Assembly: GCA_964019055.1 (NCBI GenBank)
Contig: OZ025207.1
Location: forward strand, 22,261,117 to 22,325,116
Source: Anthopleura xanthogrammica
Taxonomy: Eukaryota > Cnidaria > Anthozoa > Actiniaria > Actiniidae
DNA: 64,000 nt
Reading direction: 5' to 3'
Part shown: positions 32,763 through 46,312 of the stretch, piece after piece
How positions within the stretch are numbered: the stretch's first letter is position 1
How the letters are laid out: each line of letters starts with the position of its first letter
Made by a program: the position numbers and the translations under genes
The notes under the pieces: model-generated
The model's database searches: none
What the model saw: only the letters and a program-made list of their open reading frames with translations
Told to the model about the DNA's origin: nothing

Positions 32763-32899
32763 AGTCCCAGGAATAACCGATAACAACACTAGCGAGCCTT
32801 CAAAATGAAGCATTTGAATAAATTTAAGAAATATTAATGGAATTGAAGAAAGATTGAAACCTCTTCCCTCCAAACCAAAACAAAAAAGCAAAAAGAGAA

Positions 32900-35770
32900 T
32901 TGCGAATCCCGGAAAAATAACATTGTATTGCTCGACCTCTTCACTGCCTTCAACTTACGATAACTAAATTACCGTTAAAGAGGAAGAACGTATACTACAG
33001 CGTTAACATAAGAGGCCCTAATGGAGCAAAGGAACACTTAAGAACCCTTCAGAATTAAATATTTTAGTTCACTGGAAAACGTAGCCCAAGAGGAAATTCA
33101 CTTAAAAAGCATCCTCTTGCAAAGAGCGCCATCGAGTCCCACTCAAAGTGCTTCTAATAAAGAGCTTTTTTGAAAAAATAGCAAAAGCAAGACTTTAATT
33201 TTTAGGCTTTTCCGTTTACTAATTGATCAGGCTCTTTTCGTTGCAGATGGTTGATAAATAAAGCGTAAACGAGTAAAAGGTTTGAATGATACACAATAGC
33301 AGATATCAGAGTTACACTCCATTGCCTTCAAACAATTGTTTGAAGTCGAGGTTGTTGGGCCAACAATACTGAAAGAAAATGTGCAGAAACTGAGTACCCA
33401 AATTCTGATATCCGCTATTTAACGACGCTTAGAAAACCAAGATATCAAATTCTGTTTATCAGATGTGTAAGAGAAAAAAAAAACCACTAAAAATATATAC
33501 ACCTGTGTCAAAATAAACTCGATAGCTTTGAATTGGAATCTCAAGTTGCCATCGAAAATTGCAAAAATACTGGTTTTTTTTAAGAAAGCGTTTCGGGGAG
33601 CGACATTATGGTATTTTATCTCTGCCCTGAAGGCTAAAGCATTAGAAACAGAAGTAGTAATAAAATAGAATGCAAAAGATGAAAAAATAGGTTCCAAAAT
33701 TTCGTCTAGACAATAGTTACTGTATTTTGTATTCGTTTTCTGTAGTTCGCAATTCTAAGTTGTTTTTCTAAGACTATACTTTTTTCCTATTTCAGTACAT
33801 TAATATAAAACAGAATGTTATATATTAGTGTTAGTTCTCATGAAAATCCACGAATAAAAACAAACGTTTTCGACTCTTGATCACTACTAATGTGGTATTT
33901 TTCAGCGAAGCCGCTGGTAGTAGAGATTCGGTGTATAACGGACTTTATATCTAATGCATATCAAACCACTCAAATATTGAAGTTAAAATCATGAAATTGT
34001 CTTCTGCACATATATCGAATGATAATGTGAAATGATAATAATCACAAAACAAATGAAATTTATTTTATTATATAAAAAGTAGTTAAAATCGGGTATAATA
34101 AATTAAAAGCGTGGGTAATATTTATATCTTTATGAAGACAATAACAAAATCTAGAATACTATATTACATTTTATGTGTCTTATATTTTTCTAATTCAAAA
34201 TGTGAACAATGAAGAATGCAAACAAACAAGCGATATTCTTATTAATGCCATTTTGGATTATTGAAAAAAGATAAATTATTAGAAATATTTCAATAAAAAT
34301 AAGTGATGGGAATGATAAGATATATGTTTTGAGAGACGAGCGTTGCTTCTTTGCTTTAGCTTCGACGAATGAAAGACCGAAACCTTTTCATTTTATCCCT
34401 ATTATGTTTTCTTCATCACCAACGCAGCTCAAACTAGTTTCCTTCTAGAATTTTCCTTTGTCTTTCTAAAAAAGATAATTTGTTCGTTTTTCTAACTTGG
34501 TTTGTATTTATCTCCTAATTTAAATTGTAAATTAAGAACTCTAAGTTTCATCGGTAGCCGGTCTCCTACCATTTCGGACGAAAATTTTGGACTAAAGTGT
34601 TAAATAAACCTTCATGTGCTAAGCACGAATAGTCTAGCATGATTTAAAATTGTTTTAATATTTTTTTTTAAGCTGGCCTATTCGAATACATACCTTGTTT
34701 GATATATTTTCAGCAAATTTAGTGTGATGGTTTTACTTGTATTGATGAGGGATCAATGGCTTGCTTTGGATAGAAAGTGACTACGCCAACGTTTACATAG
34801 TCAGGGACAAATTAAAAGAATCGATCGCCTTTTAACAGATTCACGAGCACACAGTTCAATATACCTCTGTGTGTTTAGTGCGCGATATCGTGTTGTCTTG
34901 TGAAATCTTAAAGACTTTATCGAGGCCTGAAGTCAGGAAATAGGAGTAGATTGATTACATCGCCCTCAAACGCAAGCTTCCGTTTGACTGATTGTTTTGC
35001 TAGGGTATATGAATAAATAGTTAGGCCCCAGGAGTGCTTTAGGGCTTGGAAAGCATGAACAAGAGTTGTCAACCGAAAGCACGAAAAGAAAAAAAGTTAA
35101 ATGCAAGCAAGGAAATATATTTATCTAGTAAAACATGACTGTCATTCAATATTGAATGTATATGATAAAGGTTATTGAAATTTCAGCGATTTTTAAAAGA
35201 TTGTCATTACTCAAAACAATATCAAGAACGAACGAGCAAGGGGAGGGAGGGGGGGGGGGATTGGAAGAAGAATGAATGCAGATAGATGTAGGAAGGTGGA
35301 TTCAAAAAATTTGCCTCCACGTACACGTAAAAGGGTCTTCTCATTTTTTTACTAGAAGAAACCAAAAAGCTTAGAAAAATATTCCTGAAGTATAGCCAGG
35401 AAGGGTTGGGTGCATCATCGTGCTATATCAGATTATAGTTAATACGGGGGGGGAGGGCGTCCATTTTAAAACTATGATCAGATGATTTAGAGGAGAAGCA
35501 GAGTTTGTAATATTGAATTTAGGAGATGTGAAGTTAACCATGCGAACCAAACCACTTTACCTTTTTAGAAAATCAAAAGGAAATACTGTGAAGGAAACTA
35601 GTGTGAGCTGCGTCGGTGATGAAGAAAAAATGATGGGAATAAAAAAGGCGTGAAAAAGGTTTCGGACGTCCCCCCCCCCCCCCCCCCCTCATCCTCCTAC
35701 TAGCCCTCTCCCCCCCCCCCCCCCCTTCATACATATTAAAACAAACCGCCTTAGGGTAGAATGGAACGAG
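32900..35770. other. Gene-free AT-rich stretch
   Basis: No recognisable coding exon or transposon. It contains a poly-G block (35237-35260) and a pair of poly-C blocks (35670-35726). Confidence 0.5.
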
Positions 35771-35778
35771 GGAACTTA

Positions 35779-36104
35779 GGGACAAGGTCAAAACAATTGT
35801 CCAAAATAGGGACCCGATTTTATTGATTTAGGTGGTGGGTACCGGTAAATACCCCCTCCCCCCTCAGAGACCTGTTGAAATGCTCGATACTTGGTGTCCA
35901 TAGTGACTATTTCTATCCACAAATACGTTGTTTAGAATACATGTAAACAGACAGCACATTCATTTCTGTGATTTGACTTTTAGTTTTGGAGATATTTGAG
36001 GACAAAATCCAGGATTTCACTTCCAGAGGTGGTGGGTACTGGGTAACACCACCCCACCCCCTGAATCGGGTACCGTAAGATGACAATTGTTTTGACCTTA
36101 TCCC
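35779..36104 (+). mobile_element. PIF/Harbinger-type MITE, copy 1, TSD TTA
   Basis: Starts GGGACAAGGTCAAAACAATT and ends with GACCTTATCCC, flanked by TTA (35776-35778 and 36105-36107). Its 326 bp match the reverse complement of 38415-38741 throughout. Confidence 0.88.
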
Positions 36105-36109
36105 TTATA

Positions 36110-37880
36110 ACCATGGCATCATAATAAGCTACCTGGCAGACAAATATTTAAATGACAGAACCATTTGAATCGCTTTTATTCTCAATTAAAAAGGAAGGAA
36201 ACTCGACGAGAATATTCTAGATCGCAGTGCGTTCTGTCTTTTTTCAAAGAAAAAATTGAAAAAAAAATTTGAAAAAAAAAAAGTAAATAAATAAATGAAC
36301 TAAATGTTTTGTGGTTTCTATGGGTAGAAATAGTTCTCCTTCCTGTCTCGGTTTCTCGGCTTTCATCTATAGCGAGAGATATTAATCTGACTTATGTCGA
36401 AGTTCACTGCTGCTATCAGGAAACGCCGATGGTGCGCACAATACATACTTCTCTCCATCAGCACTTTATTTTAAGGTTTTAAGGATATTTAGACCTAAAA
36501 CTACACGAGATAGAGAGCAGCTTAACAAGTGTGAGTGAGTAGTGAACTTGGATCTGCGTACCTCGAACTAAGCGAACAGGTAGCTTATCGGCTATACTTT
36601 ATCTTTTTTAATCTTGTTGAAGTAACTTAAATAAGAGGCTTTACCAAAATGCTCACGTATCTCTAGTCTTTGTGACTTTAGGGCCGCTCTGATTTGATAT
36701 ATATATATCAAAAAAGGCCAATCTGTCAAGGAGGAACTTAATGGTAAAGGGCGAAGAATGATATCTGTCTTCGAGGACACCACATCACGACAACTAAAAT
36801 ATGTCCATTGCTCACTGGAGAATATGGCGACAGAAAACTGAACACAATTTTAACTGCCGGGGAAAAAAATTTTGAAAAAGAGATAGCATATAAGCAATGG
36901 GTTTTTTAATCTGATGAAAAATTTACTCGCGGTTATATTTTTAGAATTACCAATTTATAAGTTTTCTAATTATTTTGCGTTTACCTCACACGTTTGTTTT
37001 GCTTTTAGAACTACCTATAAATAACTTAATTCCAAAATGTTTTTCTCTGTATTTTATGAGGAAGAAAATAGGCATGTCTGCAATCAAAAGCAAAGTCACT
37101 CCCGTTCGTGTTGACATACTGATATTTTTTTTTGGTTTTGTCAGAAGGCAACTGACAAACTCATAAACTGTCAATAGCTTAAAACTAATTTTTAGAGTTA
37201 CCATGAGGTTTTCTGTTGAAAATATGCTGCTCTAAGTACGGATTTTCTAAGAGAAGACTGATCTCAAGCATAAACAAAATCAATAATGCAGGCATTAACT
37301 AGCATATGCAGGGCTATCATATAAGTTGAATCCTCAGTTAGAGCTCAAACAATGAATGTAGAATGATTGAACGATAAATCATACTGAACTAAAGAAAGCC
37401 TTTTATTGCTCCATAGTCTGGCTATTAAAGCTCAGCTTGAACTTTAACAGTCGAAAAACAGTTAGCATATAAAACAGCTATTTGCTGAAAATCAATAAAA
37501 TAATTTATACATTCTGACCTGCTGTTCTTTTCTCTTTGTTTATCTACTCGATGTAGGAGCCTTGCTGGAGCTTTAAATGGTTATATAGTTATCGCAGTAT
37601 TGAGACACACATGGTCTGAGCAGGCACGTATAGTTCGAAGGAACGTGAACTACTAAAGCAATGATATGATGTTGTATAACTAATGTAGAACATGCTTTAT
37701 ATATCTAACATGTCACCATCTTATCTTATATTGCCATGGCGACAACAGATAGTCAAAACTTTGCATATGTGAATGTTTCTAGCACATATGGATAATATAG
37801 GAGAAGTTCATTTCAGTTCTCAAGATCACACTTAAGGGTGTCCCCTTGCTACAGAATTCACACTTCATAACCATGTCAAT
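36110..37880. other. Gene-free stretch
   Basis: A-rich block near 36245-36300; otherwise no recognisable feature. Confidence 0.45.
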
Positions 37881-37892
37881 AGCAAAACAAAT

Positions 37893-38192
37893 GTTCTAAT
37901 GAAGTCAGGAAATATTCCAACCATTCGGCAACCAACACAGGTGATAATTCTAATTTCAATACTAAAAGTAAAACACACGTTTTAATTTTTAATCATGAAA
38001 AATTTATAATTGAAGAAATATATTGAAGAAATTATAATTACTTAATCTTTCCTTAAAATTTCCTAATGAAGTCAGGGAATATTCCAACCATTGGGCAACA
38101 AAAACAGGTGATAATTCCAATTTCAATAAAAGTAAAACACACGTTTTAATTTTTAATTATGAAAGAGAAGAAATTATAATTACTTAATCTTT
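37893..38192 (+). repeat. Tandem duplication, unit about 165 bp
   Basis: CTAATGAAGTCAGG, ATATTCCAACCATT, ACAGGTGATAATTC and ACACACGTTTTAATTTTTAA occur in both halves (from about 37893 and about 38062). The second half is shorter. Confidence 0.85.
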
Positions 38193-38329
38193 TTTTCAAG
38201 AGATAAGGATAGACTATCAATAGAAAAATTACAACACTAATCAATGTCATTACCTTTTTTCGATCTATTTTCTAATTAGTGCTGGTTTTCAGCATTTGAA
38301 AATCTGTGCATGACTGTTAGTCGCATTGT

Positions 38330-39310
38330 CTTTACTTGAGAAGAAAGTTTCGATTTTTGCTTCAAAAAAAAAAGTTTTTTTTTTCGAAATTGAGAAGAGG
38401 AAGTCTTACGCTTAGGGGTAAGGTCAAAACAATTGTTATCTTACGGTACCCGATTCTGGGGGGAGGGGTTGGGTTACCCGGTACCCACCACCTCTGGAAG
38501 TGAAATCCTGGATTTGGTACTCAAATATCTCCAAAACTAAAAGTCAAATCGTAAAAATGAATGTACTGTCTGTTTTCATGTATTCTAAACAACGTATTTG
38601 TGGATAGAAATAGTCACTATGGACACCCAGTATCGAGCATTTCAACAAGTCTCTGAGGGGAGAGGGGGTATTTTCCGGTACCCACCACCTAAATCAATAA
38701 AACCGGGTCCCTATTTTGGATAATTGTTTTGACCTTGTCCCTTAATTATTATTTCTTTAAAAAAAATGTCGTAGAACTTTCCCACGCGAATATACGACAC
38801 GTGTTAAGTCACAAGTTAAAGTGCACTATAGATCTTGTCATACCGTCAAAATAACTTTTACCAACCCTTCTTAGCCAAGAATATCAAAAACTAGATGTCA
38901 GAAATGTCAAATACTTAATGGATTTTAAATATTTGACGAGTGAAGATTAAATAATCTGTCATTTTGTGCACGACTATTAGTCTTTACTTGAGAAGAAAAA
39001 TATATTCCAAAAATGTTTTTTTTCAAAATTGAGAAGAGGAAGTCGTGCGCTTAAGTATTAAAAAGATTGTAATACCTTATTCTTTTTTGATGTACACTTA
39101 TCAATAAATATCTAACTTAGTTCCTCTCTTTCTCAGTTAAAAAAAAAGTTGTAATTCCCACGCGCGCGAATACGACACGGGTTCAGTCACAAACTAAAAT
39201 GCTTTTGAACGGCTTGTCATATACCGTCAAAATAACTTTTACCAACCAGGGAATTCTTAGCAAAGAATATCAAAAACTAGATGTTAAAAATATTAAATAC
39301 TTAATGGATT
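38330..39310 (+). repeat. Diverged tandem duplication, one half holding a MITE
   Basis: The blocks ACTTGAGAAGAAA, AAATTGAGAAGAGGAAGTC, ACCGTCAAAATAACTTTTAC and AATATCAAAAACTAGATGT occur at about 38334-38925 and again at about 38985-39310. The first half has the MITE at 38415-38741 inserted at GCTTA; the second half reads GCTTAAGTATT there without it. Confidence 0.8.
38415..38741 (-). mobile_element. PIF/Harbinger-type MITE, copy 2, inverted, TSD TTA
   Basis: 327 bp, reverse complement of 35779-36104, flanked by TTA (38412-38414 and 38742-38744). The neighbouring tandem copy at about 39051 supplies the empty site. Confidence 0.88.
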
Positions 39311-41020
39311 ATTACATTTTGTGGTAAGAACTTTCTTACTTTTTTTGTTCGCTGTACACATATTGTCTAAGTCTCGATTCCAAGATACATGTTTTCTATA
39401 TCTGGTCGCTATGTGCTCTATATTCAATTCAAATTCTGTTTTTAGTTATTTTAATCCGTAGGGAAAGTCAGTGGTTTAAAGTTTAGAATATTCTAATGTT
39501 GTCAGATATGTGACAATTAAGGTTTCTCAGGCTAGGGCGGCCATGTCAGAGGGCAAAACAATAGAATTTTTTCCCTATATTCTCTTTGGTTGTCATGCCA
39601 AAATTTGCATCGTTCCTTCCCTTAGACATCACTTGATTGCCGTGAAAAAACTACGATAATTACTTCAATCTTATGTTTTACTTGATCGAACAATCTCATT
39701 TCCTTAATCATGATTCTGAATTCAGAGCTAAAGTCATATATATATCAGTCTTCTCAATTACAAGCGAAGCCTTTTAATAATACGATCTATCTCACCCTTC
39801 GTAATGCCTTCCCACATCAGACCACATCAGACAAATCGTAGAAATCTGGTTAGATTATCTTATCTCCACAATGGATGAATCTCTGCTTCGGGCTTCCCAA
39901 TTCGCCATATTATTTATCCAAGCAGCTCATTATTATTATACTCCCAGGCCTCACATATTACAATATACCTCAGCTACTTGTGGTCCTTCTTAATTAATAC
40001 TATGACATGTTATGTAAGTAATGTCAAACTCAAATAAAAACAAGCAGGTTGATGTGAATAAAAGTCCAATAAATATAGACCAAAGTCATAATAATATAAA
40101 TGAATTGCGAATATTCATGCTAGACAATAAAAAGTCTATTTAACAACAACTACTGAAAATATAAAAAGGAAATTGTTGAAATAATATTGTAAACGTCGAT
40201 TGAATTTAAACTTTAAAGTTTTATCTTTTTTTAGCTTTATTTTTCACGAAGCATTTATTTTCCTTTTTCTTCTTTTTTGTGTTTTTTTTTTCCCCTATCC
40301 AAACTTCAATTTTGTTTTATTCCATTCTATTTATCATCTGGCTTTCATACTAACCTTGTCAGTAGAAATAAGTAACTATATCGTCTTGGAAGCTCTCTCT
40401 GTCTCGTATGATCCAATTCAATCAGCCTTCCAGCTTTTATGCATCTCGCTCAGACTCACTTAACCATATCCTGTTGGTAAAAGTGCTCTTCATTAATTAA
40501 CTTGAAAGCTGATATACTCCTTTCCGTAATCATCTAAAAGGGTATTTATTTGCAAATTTATCCCGCACTCATTCATTTAATGAATTCTAAAAGTTATTTC
40601 CTTCGGTTCGCGATAGACTTCCCCTGCTGGGGTTAAAAACATCGCTAAAGAGTAGAACAGTCCTTTTCTTATAATCAATTCAAAAAAAAGTGCATTAAAT
40701 AACTTATTGCGGCTCAAGACCAACCTTGCCTGCTGTTAAAGTCAATTAGCTTAAGATGCATTGACTTATTTAAGTGTTTTGAATATTATAATGTCATTCT
40801 AGAAGGTCGACTGTGGATAGTTTAGGCCTGGAATGAAGAGATATTGGTTTGCAGAGCCGAATGTAGATCATTCAGGAAAATTTAAAAGCCATCAAGAAAG
40901 CGTTATATTATCTAGTCTAGTATACGTAATTGGAATATATAAATGCTATAAATGATTTTAAATGAACCAAGATAGCGTTACAAAAAGAAAAGCGAATTCC
41001 ACACCACCCTGATCTACGTC
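39310..41020. other. Gene-free stretch
   Basis: No recognisable coding exon. The phrase GAGGGCAAAACAATAG near 39550 may be a worn half of MITE family A. Confidence 0.4.
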
Positions 41021-41025
41021 GGTTA

Positions 41026-41246
41026 TACGGGGATGCTCCGCCTGAAAGGTGCAGCTTTTTCAGGCCGCAGGTATAGAAAAGGCGTTGGAATTTTTTTTTT
41101 TTTTTTTGTTATAAAAAGGGGTAGATTTCCTTCAAAGGTGTATGTATGTATCAGGCAAAAAGGTATATAAAATTGGTACATTTTTGCTGAAACTTGGTAT
41201 GTAAACGGGTAAGGTGTTGAGAGTTCGGGCCGGAGCATCCCCGTGT
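41026..41246. mobile_element. Small MITE with GGGGATGCTCCG ends
   Basis: ACGGGGATGCTCCGCC on the left and CCGGAGCATCCCCGT on the right face each other across about 190 bp containing a poly-T run. A poly-C run follows at 41264-41280. Confidence 0.65.
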
Positions 41247-41639
41247 GAAACGCCCCAAAGTACCCCCCCCCCCCCCCCCGAGGTTTATTTGCTTAAGTTT
41301 AGTGTTTATCCATGTCTCTTATATATTCTAAAGCGATGAAGCTGGATACAAAAACGAAAAAAACATACTCAAGGGAATGACACGTGTTAAAAACATGGTG
41401 ATAAATGTAAAGAGGAATATTGATGGCAATATTATGAGTAAAACAACACATTCCCTTGCATTTAGAACGAATCGATATGGTGTCTGTTTCATATCTTGTT
41501 ATGTCGCGACAAAAAATTAAAACGCACTTTGCGCGATATTAATTAGGCTCGCTATCAGAATATACATGATCTTCCAGCTGAATACTTAACCAACTAGCTA
41601 ACGAGTCTGACTAAATACTGATTTATTGATTGATAAGTA

Positions 41640-41990
41640 AATACATCCATTTCAAGCGGGAGGCAGGAAGTATTTTTGAAGGGTCTGGCGGAGAGTTAAT
41701 GTTTGTTTACCAAAAATGTGAAAATCTGGAACATTAAAAAGAGTTAAAATATCAATTCTGAAGCTATACTGATCCATTAAAAGCAAGAAACCATTATCTC
41801 TTACTTTAAAAGCCATCAAAATTCCCCTTTCGCCAGAAACAAACTCAGTCTGAAACCACTGATCTGGAACATTAAACAGAGTTAGGCTCAAACTATATCG
41901 GCTCAAAAGCCAGAAAGCTCCAAGTTTCGCCAGAAAAAAAACTCAATCTAAAAATATGGAAAATTAAACAGATGACTCTATGATGACACT
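41640..41990. repeat. Diverged tandem repeat
   Basis: CGCCAGAAACAAACTCAGTC, GATCTGGAACATTAAACAGAG and related phrases recur two or three times at about 120-130 bp spacing. Confidence 0.55.
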
Positions 41991-42324
41991 TTAGTCCTTA
42001 AAAAAAGCTCCAATTTAATTTAGAAATATACTCTTTTTTACTCTAAGAATCTCAATTATTCTAAAGAGAATCGCACGTATTTTAATCACAAATGGCAAAC
42101 ATCACGACCAAGGTTAAAAAGGGCCTATAAATAACGAAACTTATTTTCGTTGAGCTAGGTCAAGGTAATGTAGCTTTACAGATCAACGAATGAAAGGAAG
42201 TAACCCCGATTCACCTTCTAAATCTAATTCATTTAATCTCCTCACGATCAACAGTATTACGTCCGAGGTCGGGTCGTGAAACCCGGTCTTAACATCATGA
42301 TGTTGTCGATTTGTACGATATTCC

Positions 42325-42430
42325 TGGGAAAATCTAGCCTCCTACGCAGACGCTCTTAGGGTCGTCACGCAATACTTCGTTGCGTGACGACGTGACGACC
42401 CTAACAACGTCTGCAAAGAAGGCTAGGGAA
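42325..42430. mobile_element. Palindromic MITE
   Basis: CTACGCAGACG and AGGGTCGTCACGCAA are mirrored by TTGCGTGACGA, GTGACGACCCT and ACGTCTGC. This is a compact hairpin of a type common in metazoan genomes. Confidence 0.75.
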
Positions 42431-43138
42431 AATCGTATGCGTAATTCAAAATCTCTCTCATGAACTCTAAACTAGCTAAACTACTGCCACTGCTACCGCC
42501 ATTTGTCTGAAAGTTGTTAAAAGCTTCTCGACCACTTCTAGTCATGACGTCATCAATCGAATTAAATAGTCACGTGATATCAAATTGAATGCATCAAATA
42601 TATCATCTATCATGGGACAATATCAAAATACTAAAATATTGATTTGGCATAAAGTTTTATACTTTATTCAGTTTGTCTATATTATCCTTTTATTGTTATA
42701 TTTTTAAAGCATCGAGACCTTGTTAGATGCTTCGAAATAAAATTACTATTATTATTATTACTTGGGTGATTTATTTCAAGTTGAATTATCCATCTAATCA
42801 TCTAAAGCATACTGAAGTGAAGAACCAAGTTGACGCCGTCCGTATCTGCCCGTGTGACTTTCAAAGTACGGCATATGGTGCGGTGTAACTAAATGTATAT
42901 TGTAGTATCTGATTCGGTTTTCTATGTCCTAGCATGTGTTACGCAGCTTTCTTAGATAGAGGATATTTATTAAATGATTATCAATGAAATACCTAAATTT
43001 CTTTATTTCAAAAATTTGATATTTTCATGTTATTTTCATATGTAAAAATATCGTCACTATGGTACATATTTTTTATAGCAGAAAAAAGCTCGAAAAAAGC
43101 TTTCTTTTCTTTTTCAATGATAATTATATAATAAACAG

Positions 43139-43292
43139 AATATTACATGGGCGCTTGGAGCTTGGAGATACAAATGTTATGACTTCTCGTGTTGAAAACC
43201 TCTCACTCTTTCACTGCGCTTACTCGTAAGAAATATTTTCAACCCTCGAAGATAAAATTCGTATCTCCGCGCGCCCATGTAATATCCTCTAT
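43139..43292. mobile_element. Small inverted-repeat element
   Basis: ATATTACATGGGCGC...GGAGATAC on the left faces GTATCTCC.CGCGCCCATGTAATAT on the right. The interior has CTCACTCTTTCACTGCGCTT. Confidence 0.65.
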
Positions 43293-43399
43293 ATATTAAA
43301 TACACGGCACGGTGGCACGAAGATATGAAATTTATCTTCGAGTGGTGAAAATATTTTACTCGTATTTCCCAGTAAAACACTAGTGTCTATGTAATAAAA

Positions 43400-44660
43400 A
43401 CTATATATATCATTGGTAATGAGATATATATTCATGAGATTCATTCAGCTGATTAATAAAAAGCAATAAAATACTCTTTGGTTGCCATAGCATATGACAA
43501 GCAGTGTTTGTCTGCCATTGTAGGCTGAAAAAAATAGTCACATAACAACTGAAAGAATAGCATAAGGCATGAATATCAAACTAGCGAATAACGATCAAAT
43601 CTGTAAAGTTATTCAACACACTTTAATTGTGGTTTCTTGTATCGTCAGTTGTCACCAAAGTAAAATCTTTCTTGAGTGTCTGCGCGTTTAGCCGTGTCCG
43701 CATATTTAATTTTTGAATTTTTAAACTGATCAAATTCTTTTTATTTGGTTCCATTCTGTTTCATTATTTTCCATTGCCTTTGTCTTCTTTTTCTTTCCAT
43801 TCCTTCCTTTTTTGCCTGATTCTCTTTACTTTACTCGCTCCCCTTTACTTTTTCTCCCTTCCTTTATTCCCTTTCATTCAATTCTTGCCAGTTATTTTGG
43901 TAGTATCTTCAAGATAACCAACCCTTCATCTCACAAGTTAAGTAGACCATGTATAACCCCAAAAAAATGCGAAGATCATTTCCAATCAAACAACCCCAAC
44001 GATTAACTAACATTCGCTCTATCAATAGACACTAAAATCGCCAAAATGGCGACCGCAAATTCAAATAAAAAATTCAAATTCGTAAATTAAAAAAAAAAGT
44101 TTTATCGGCCGATATAACACCTGGGCAAAATGAATATTTTTCTTTGTAAGATTACTAAAGTAAACGTGTGCTCTTTCTAGGTGCTGATATAGGTTTTTTG
44201 ATTTAAACTAATTTAAATCTTCGACCGCCATTTTGGCAAACTTAAGGGTCTCATGACGCCTGCATTATTGTCCCAAGGAATATAATAGCAATGATCTCCA
44301 ATTGGAATTAATATTCTTGATGGAACGATAAATAAATGACAACGAGCCTCAAGATATTGTTTATCTATGTTAATAACTGCCATCATTAACGAGACTTTAA
44401 AAAATCTCAATCGACAATGCTTCATAAATACTTAAAATATAGACTTCTTTTTTTCAAATTCAGTAAAATTTGAGTAAAACCCCTTTATTGCTTTTCTCTC
44501 AAATCCTGGCCTAATTACTGGCGGTAGGTTTTCCCCCTTCTAGTTAGTATTTCACCTGCATTTTGCACACATAAATTAACCATTTTCAAAATAGATGGAT
44601 TGGAAGGAGTTGGCCATGGATTGGCCCTGTTCCTGCCCGCCTTTGTTTCTCGATTCAGAA
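43400..44660. other. Gene-free stretch
   Basis: No supported feature. The pyrimidine-rich open frame at 43812-44006 has no domain. Confidence 0.45.
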
Positions 44661-44668
44661 AATAAACA

Positions 44669-44893
44669 TTACAGTGAGGACACTCGAACCGTGAACACTT
44701 TGAGGTTTTTTCGTACTTTTTTTCTCCTTTATCCCTTGTGTGAATCGATTGGAAATATGATTTATTTTGAACAATAAGATTATTTGAGTTCAGTGGTTCA
44801 TTTTCAGAAGGTTTCAAGAAGTAGAAAGTCCATAAAACAAAAAATATCAAAATATCAAGTGTTCATGGTTCGAGTGTCCTCACTGTAAATAAG
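44669..44893. mobile_element. Fold-back element, about 225 bp
   Basis: ACAGTGAGGACACTCGAACC and GTGAACACTT at the left are mirrored at the right, with a long loop that is non-coding as far as I can tell. Confidence 0.65.
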
Positions 44894-45012
44894 ACCTTAC
44901 AAATGTTTTGAAATCGAAAATATAACGATTTTTTTACCTTTAACGAAGCTGAGAAGTAAATTTTACCCATTTTTCGTAAGAGACGGTGAAATAGAGAAAA
45001 GAAGCACGGCTG

Positions 45013-45250
45013 CAGTAGCGTATCGATGATAACTCTCGCCTCTGATCAGGCGACCCGGGGTCGATTCCCGCCGGGCTCGGTGTCGTGTGTGAGTAGAGTA
45101 TTATAGTTGGTTTTCTCCTGTCCCCTGTGCTTCGAGGGTTTTTCTCCGGGTTCTCCGGTTTTCCTCCCTCCACAAAAATCAACTTCTAAATTCCAATTCG
45201 ATCATGGAACGAGGGCCACAGGTTTGCTGAGCCACTGGCTATTAAGCGCT
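45013..45250 (+). mobile_element. tRNA-derived SINE with conserved central domain
   Basis: The head resembles a tRNA (CTCGCCTCTGATCAGGCGAC, then B-box GGTCGATTCCCGCC). It continues into CGAGGGTTTTTCTCCGGGTT, CTCCGGTTTTCCTCCCTCC and AATTCCAATTCGATC, a domain I recognise from widely distributed cnidarian and other invertebrate SINEs. No functional tRNA fold is expected because the acceptor stem does not pair. Confidence 0.78.
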
Positions 45251-45299
45251 ACCCTCGTAAAAACAAGGACAGCTTTTTTGCTAACTCTTTACGTGTACT

Positions 45300-46060
45300 T
45301 ACCATGATGTGACGCGTGTAGTTTGATTAATTCTACTTTGAAAAGTGGTATTCAACGCGAAGACCTTTGATGTTTGCAGTTCAGCAACGGAGAAGAAATG
45401 CAGAACTTTAACTGATGAAGGCTATCTTTTGTAAGATCATCCAGCTCTCTTATCTCGTAATAACTAGAGTCAACACGCCAAATTCAGCTGTGGCTCGCTG
45501 TGTAAACAAAAAACAACATTTACAATGATAAGGGAAAAAGCAATAACAGCAGCAAAATATAATAAAGTGCCGTTTGAAGTCTAAAACGAAATAGCCCTAA
45601 GTTCTCATAATGATCACTTCTTGTCTGTCTGGCAACATGAAATTTCTCTATAATTAAGAATGTTGGTTAATTTTAGAATTTGACTTCACTTAATAATTCA
45701 TTGCTAACCTTGTCTTTTGTTTTTATTGAAGTGAATTTAAGGGAAGCTGGTCACTTCAGACAAGTGCTTGAGCTGGTTTTTGACAATTCAGTCGATAAAA
45801 GGCGGCCAAATTTCTCGAATATAATTTCTATTTTTTCCCTCAAATGGTGAAATGGTGAAATGAATTTTCGAACAGCTTTTGCCTATCAACTGAACAGAAG
45901 CGGTAGTCTTTGAAGGGAAAAGTTAAATAATCTGCTTTTGTTTTTACTTTAAATAATAAGCAAGAGGAAACTCTATGACGGCTTACTTGTAATTAACAAC
46001 ATTGTCTAAAGGCTTATAATGTCTGTAAAGTCCATTGAATGAATATTTCCACAAGGTCGA
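45300..46060. other. No gene seen
   Basis: AT-rich non-coding DNA. Confidence 0.45.
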
Positions 46061-46072
46061 ACTGACTGGGCA

Positions 46073-46312
46073 TCAAAGCTCACAAAGCACTCTTGGAAAG
46101 TGAGTCCTGTAAAAATGGAACAGGGAAATCAAAGGAACTATGAGAAAAAAAATACTCTGTTGTTTTCGTCTGTTGAAATACTTTTATTTTCATAGAAAAT
46201 TTCGAAGAAAAAATTGTCAGATGAATTTTTAGAGAGGTCAAAAGAGCGTAAGAACTCACTTTCCCGTCATGCTTTATTCTAAAATTTCAAGCTCATGCAC
46301 ATTGGCTATTCA
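46073..46312 (-). mobile_element. Family B element (reverse of 27884-28066)
   Basis: CATCAAAGCTCACAAAG, GGAAAGTGAGT, AAAATTGTCAGATGAATTTT and GTAAGAACTCACTTTCC match the reverse complement of the insert inside the family A MITE at 27770-28112. AAAGTGAGTTCTTACGC and the matching opposite end give inverted termini. Confidence 0.72.

Noticed and set aside
32634..32891. 85-codon minus-strand frame rich in SVRPSVRP
   Set aside because: Encoded by the GGAC microsatellite.
45013..45090. Functional tRNA gene
   Set aside because: Only internal promoter boxes are kept; the acceptor stem does not pair and the sequence runs into a known SINE domain.
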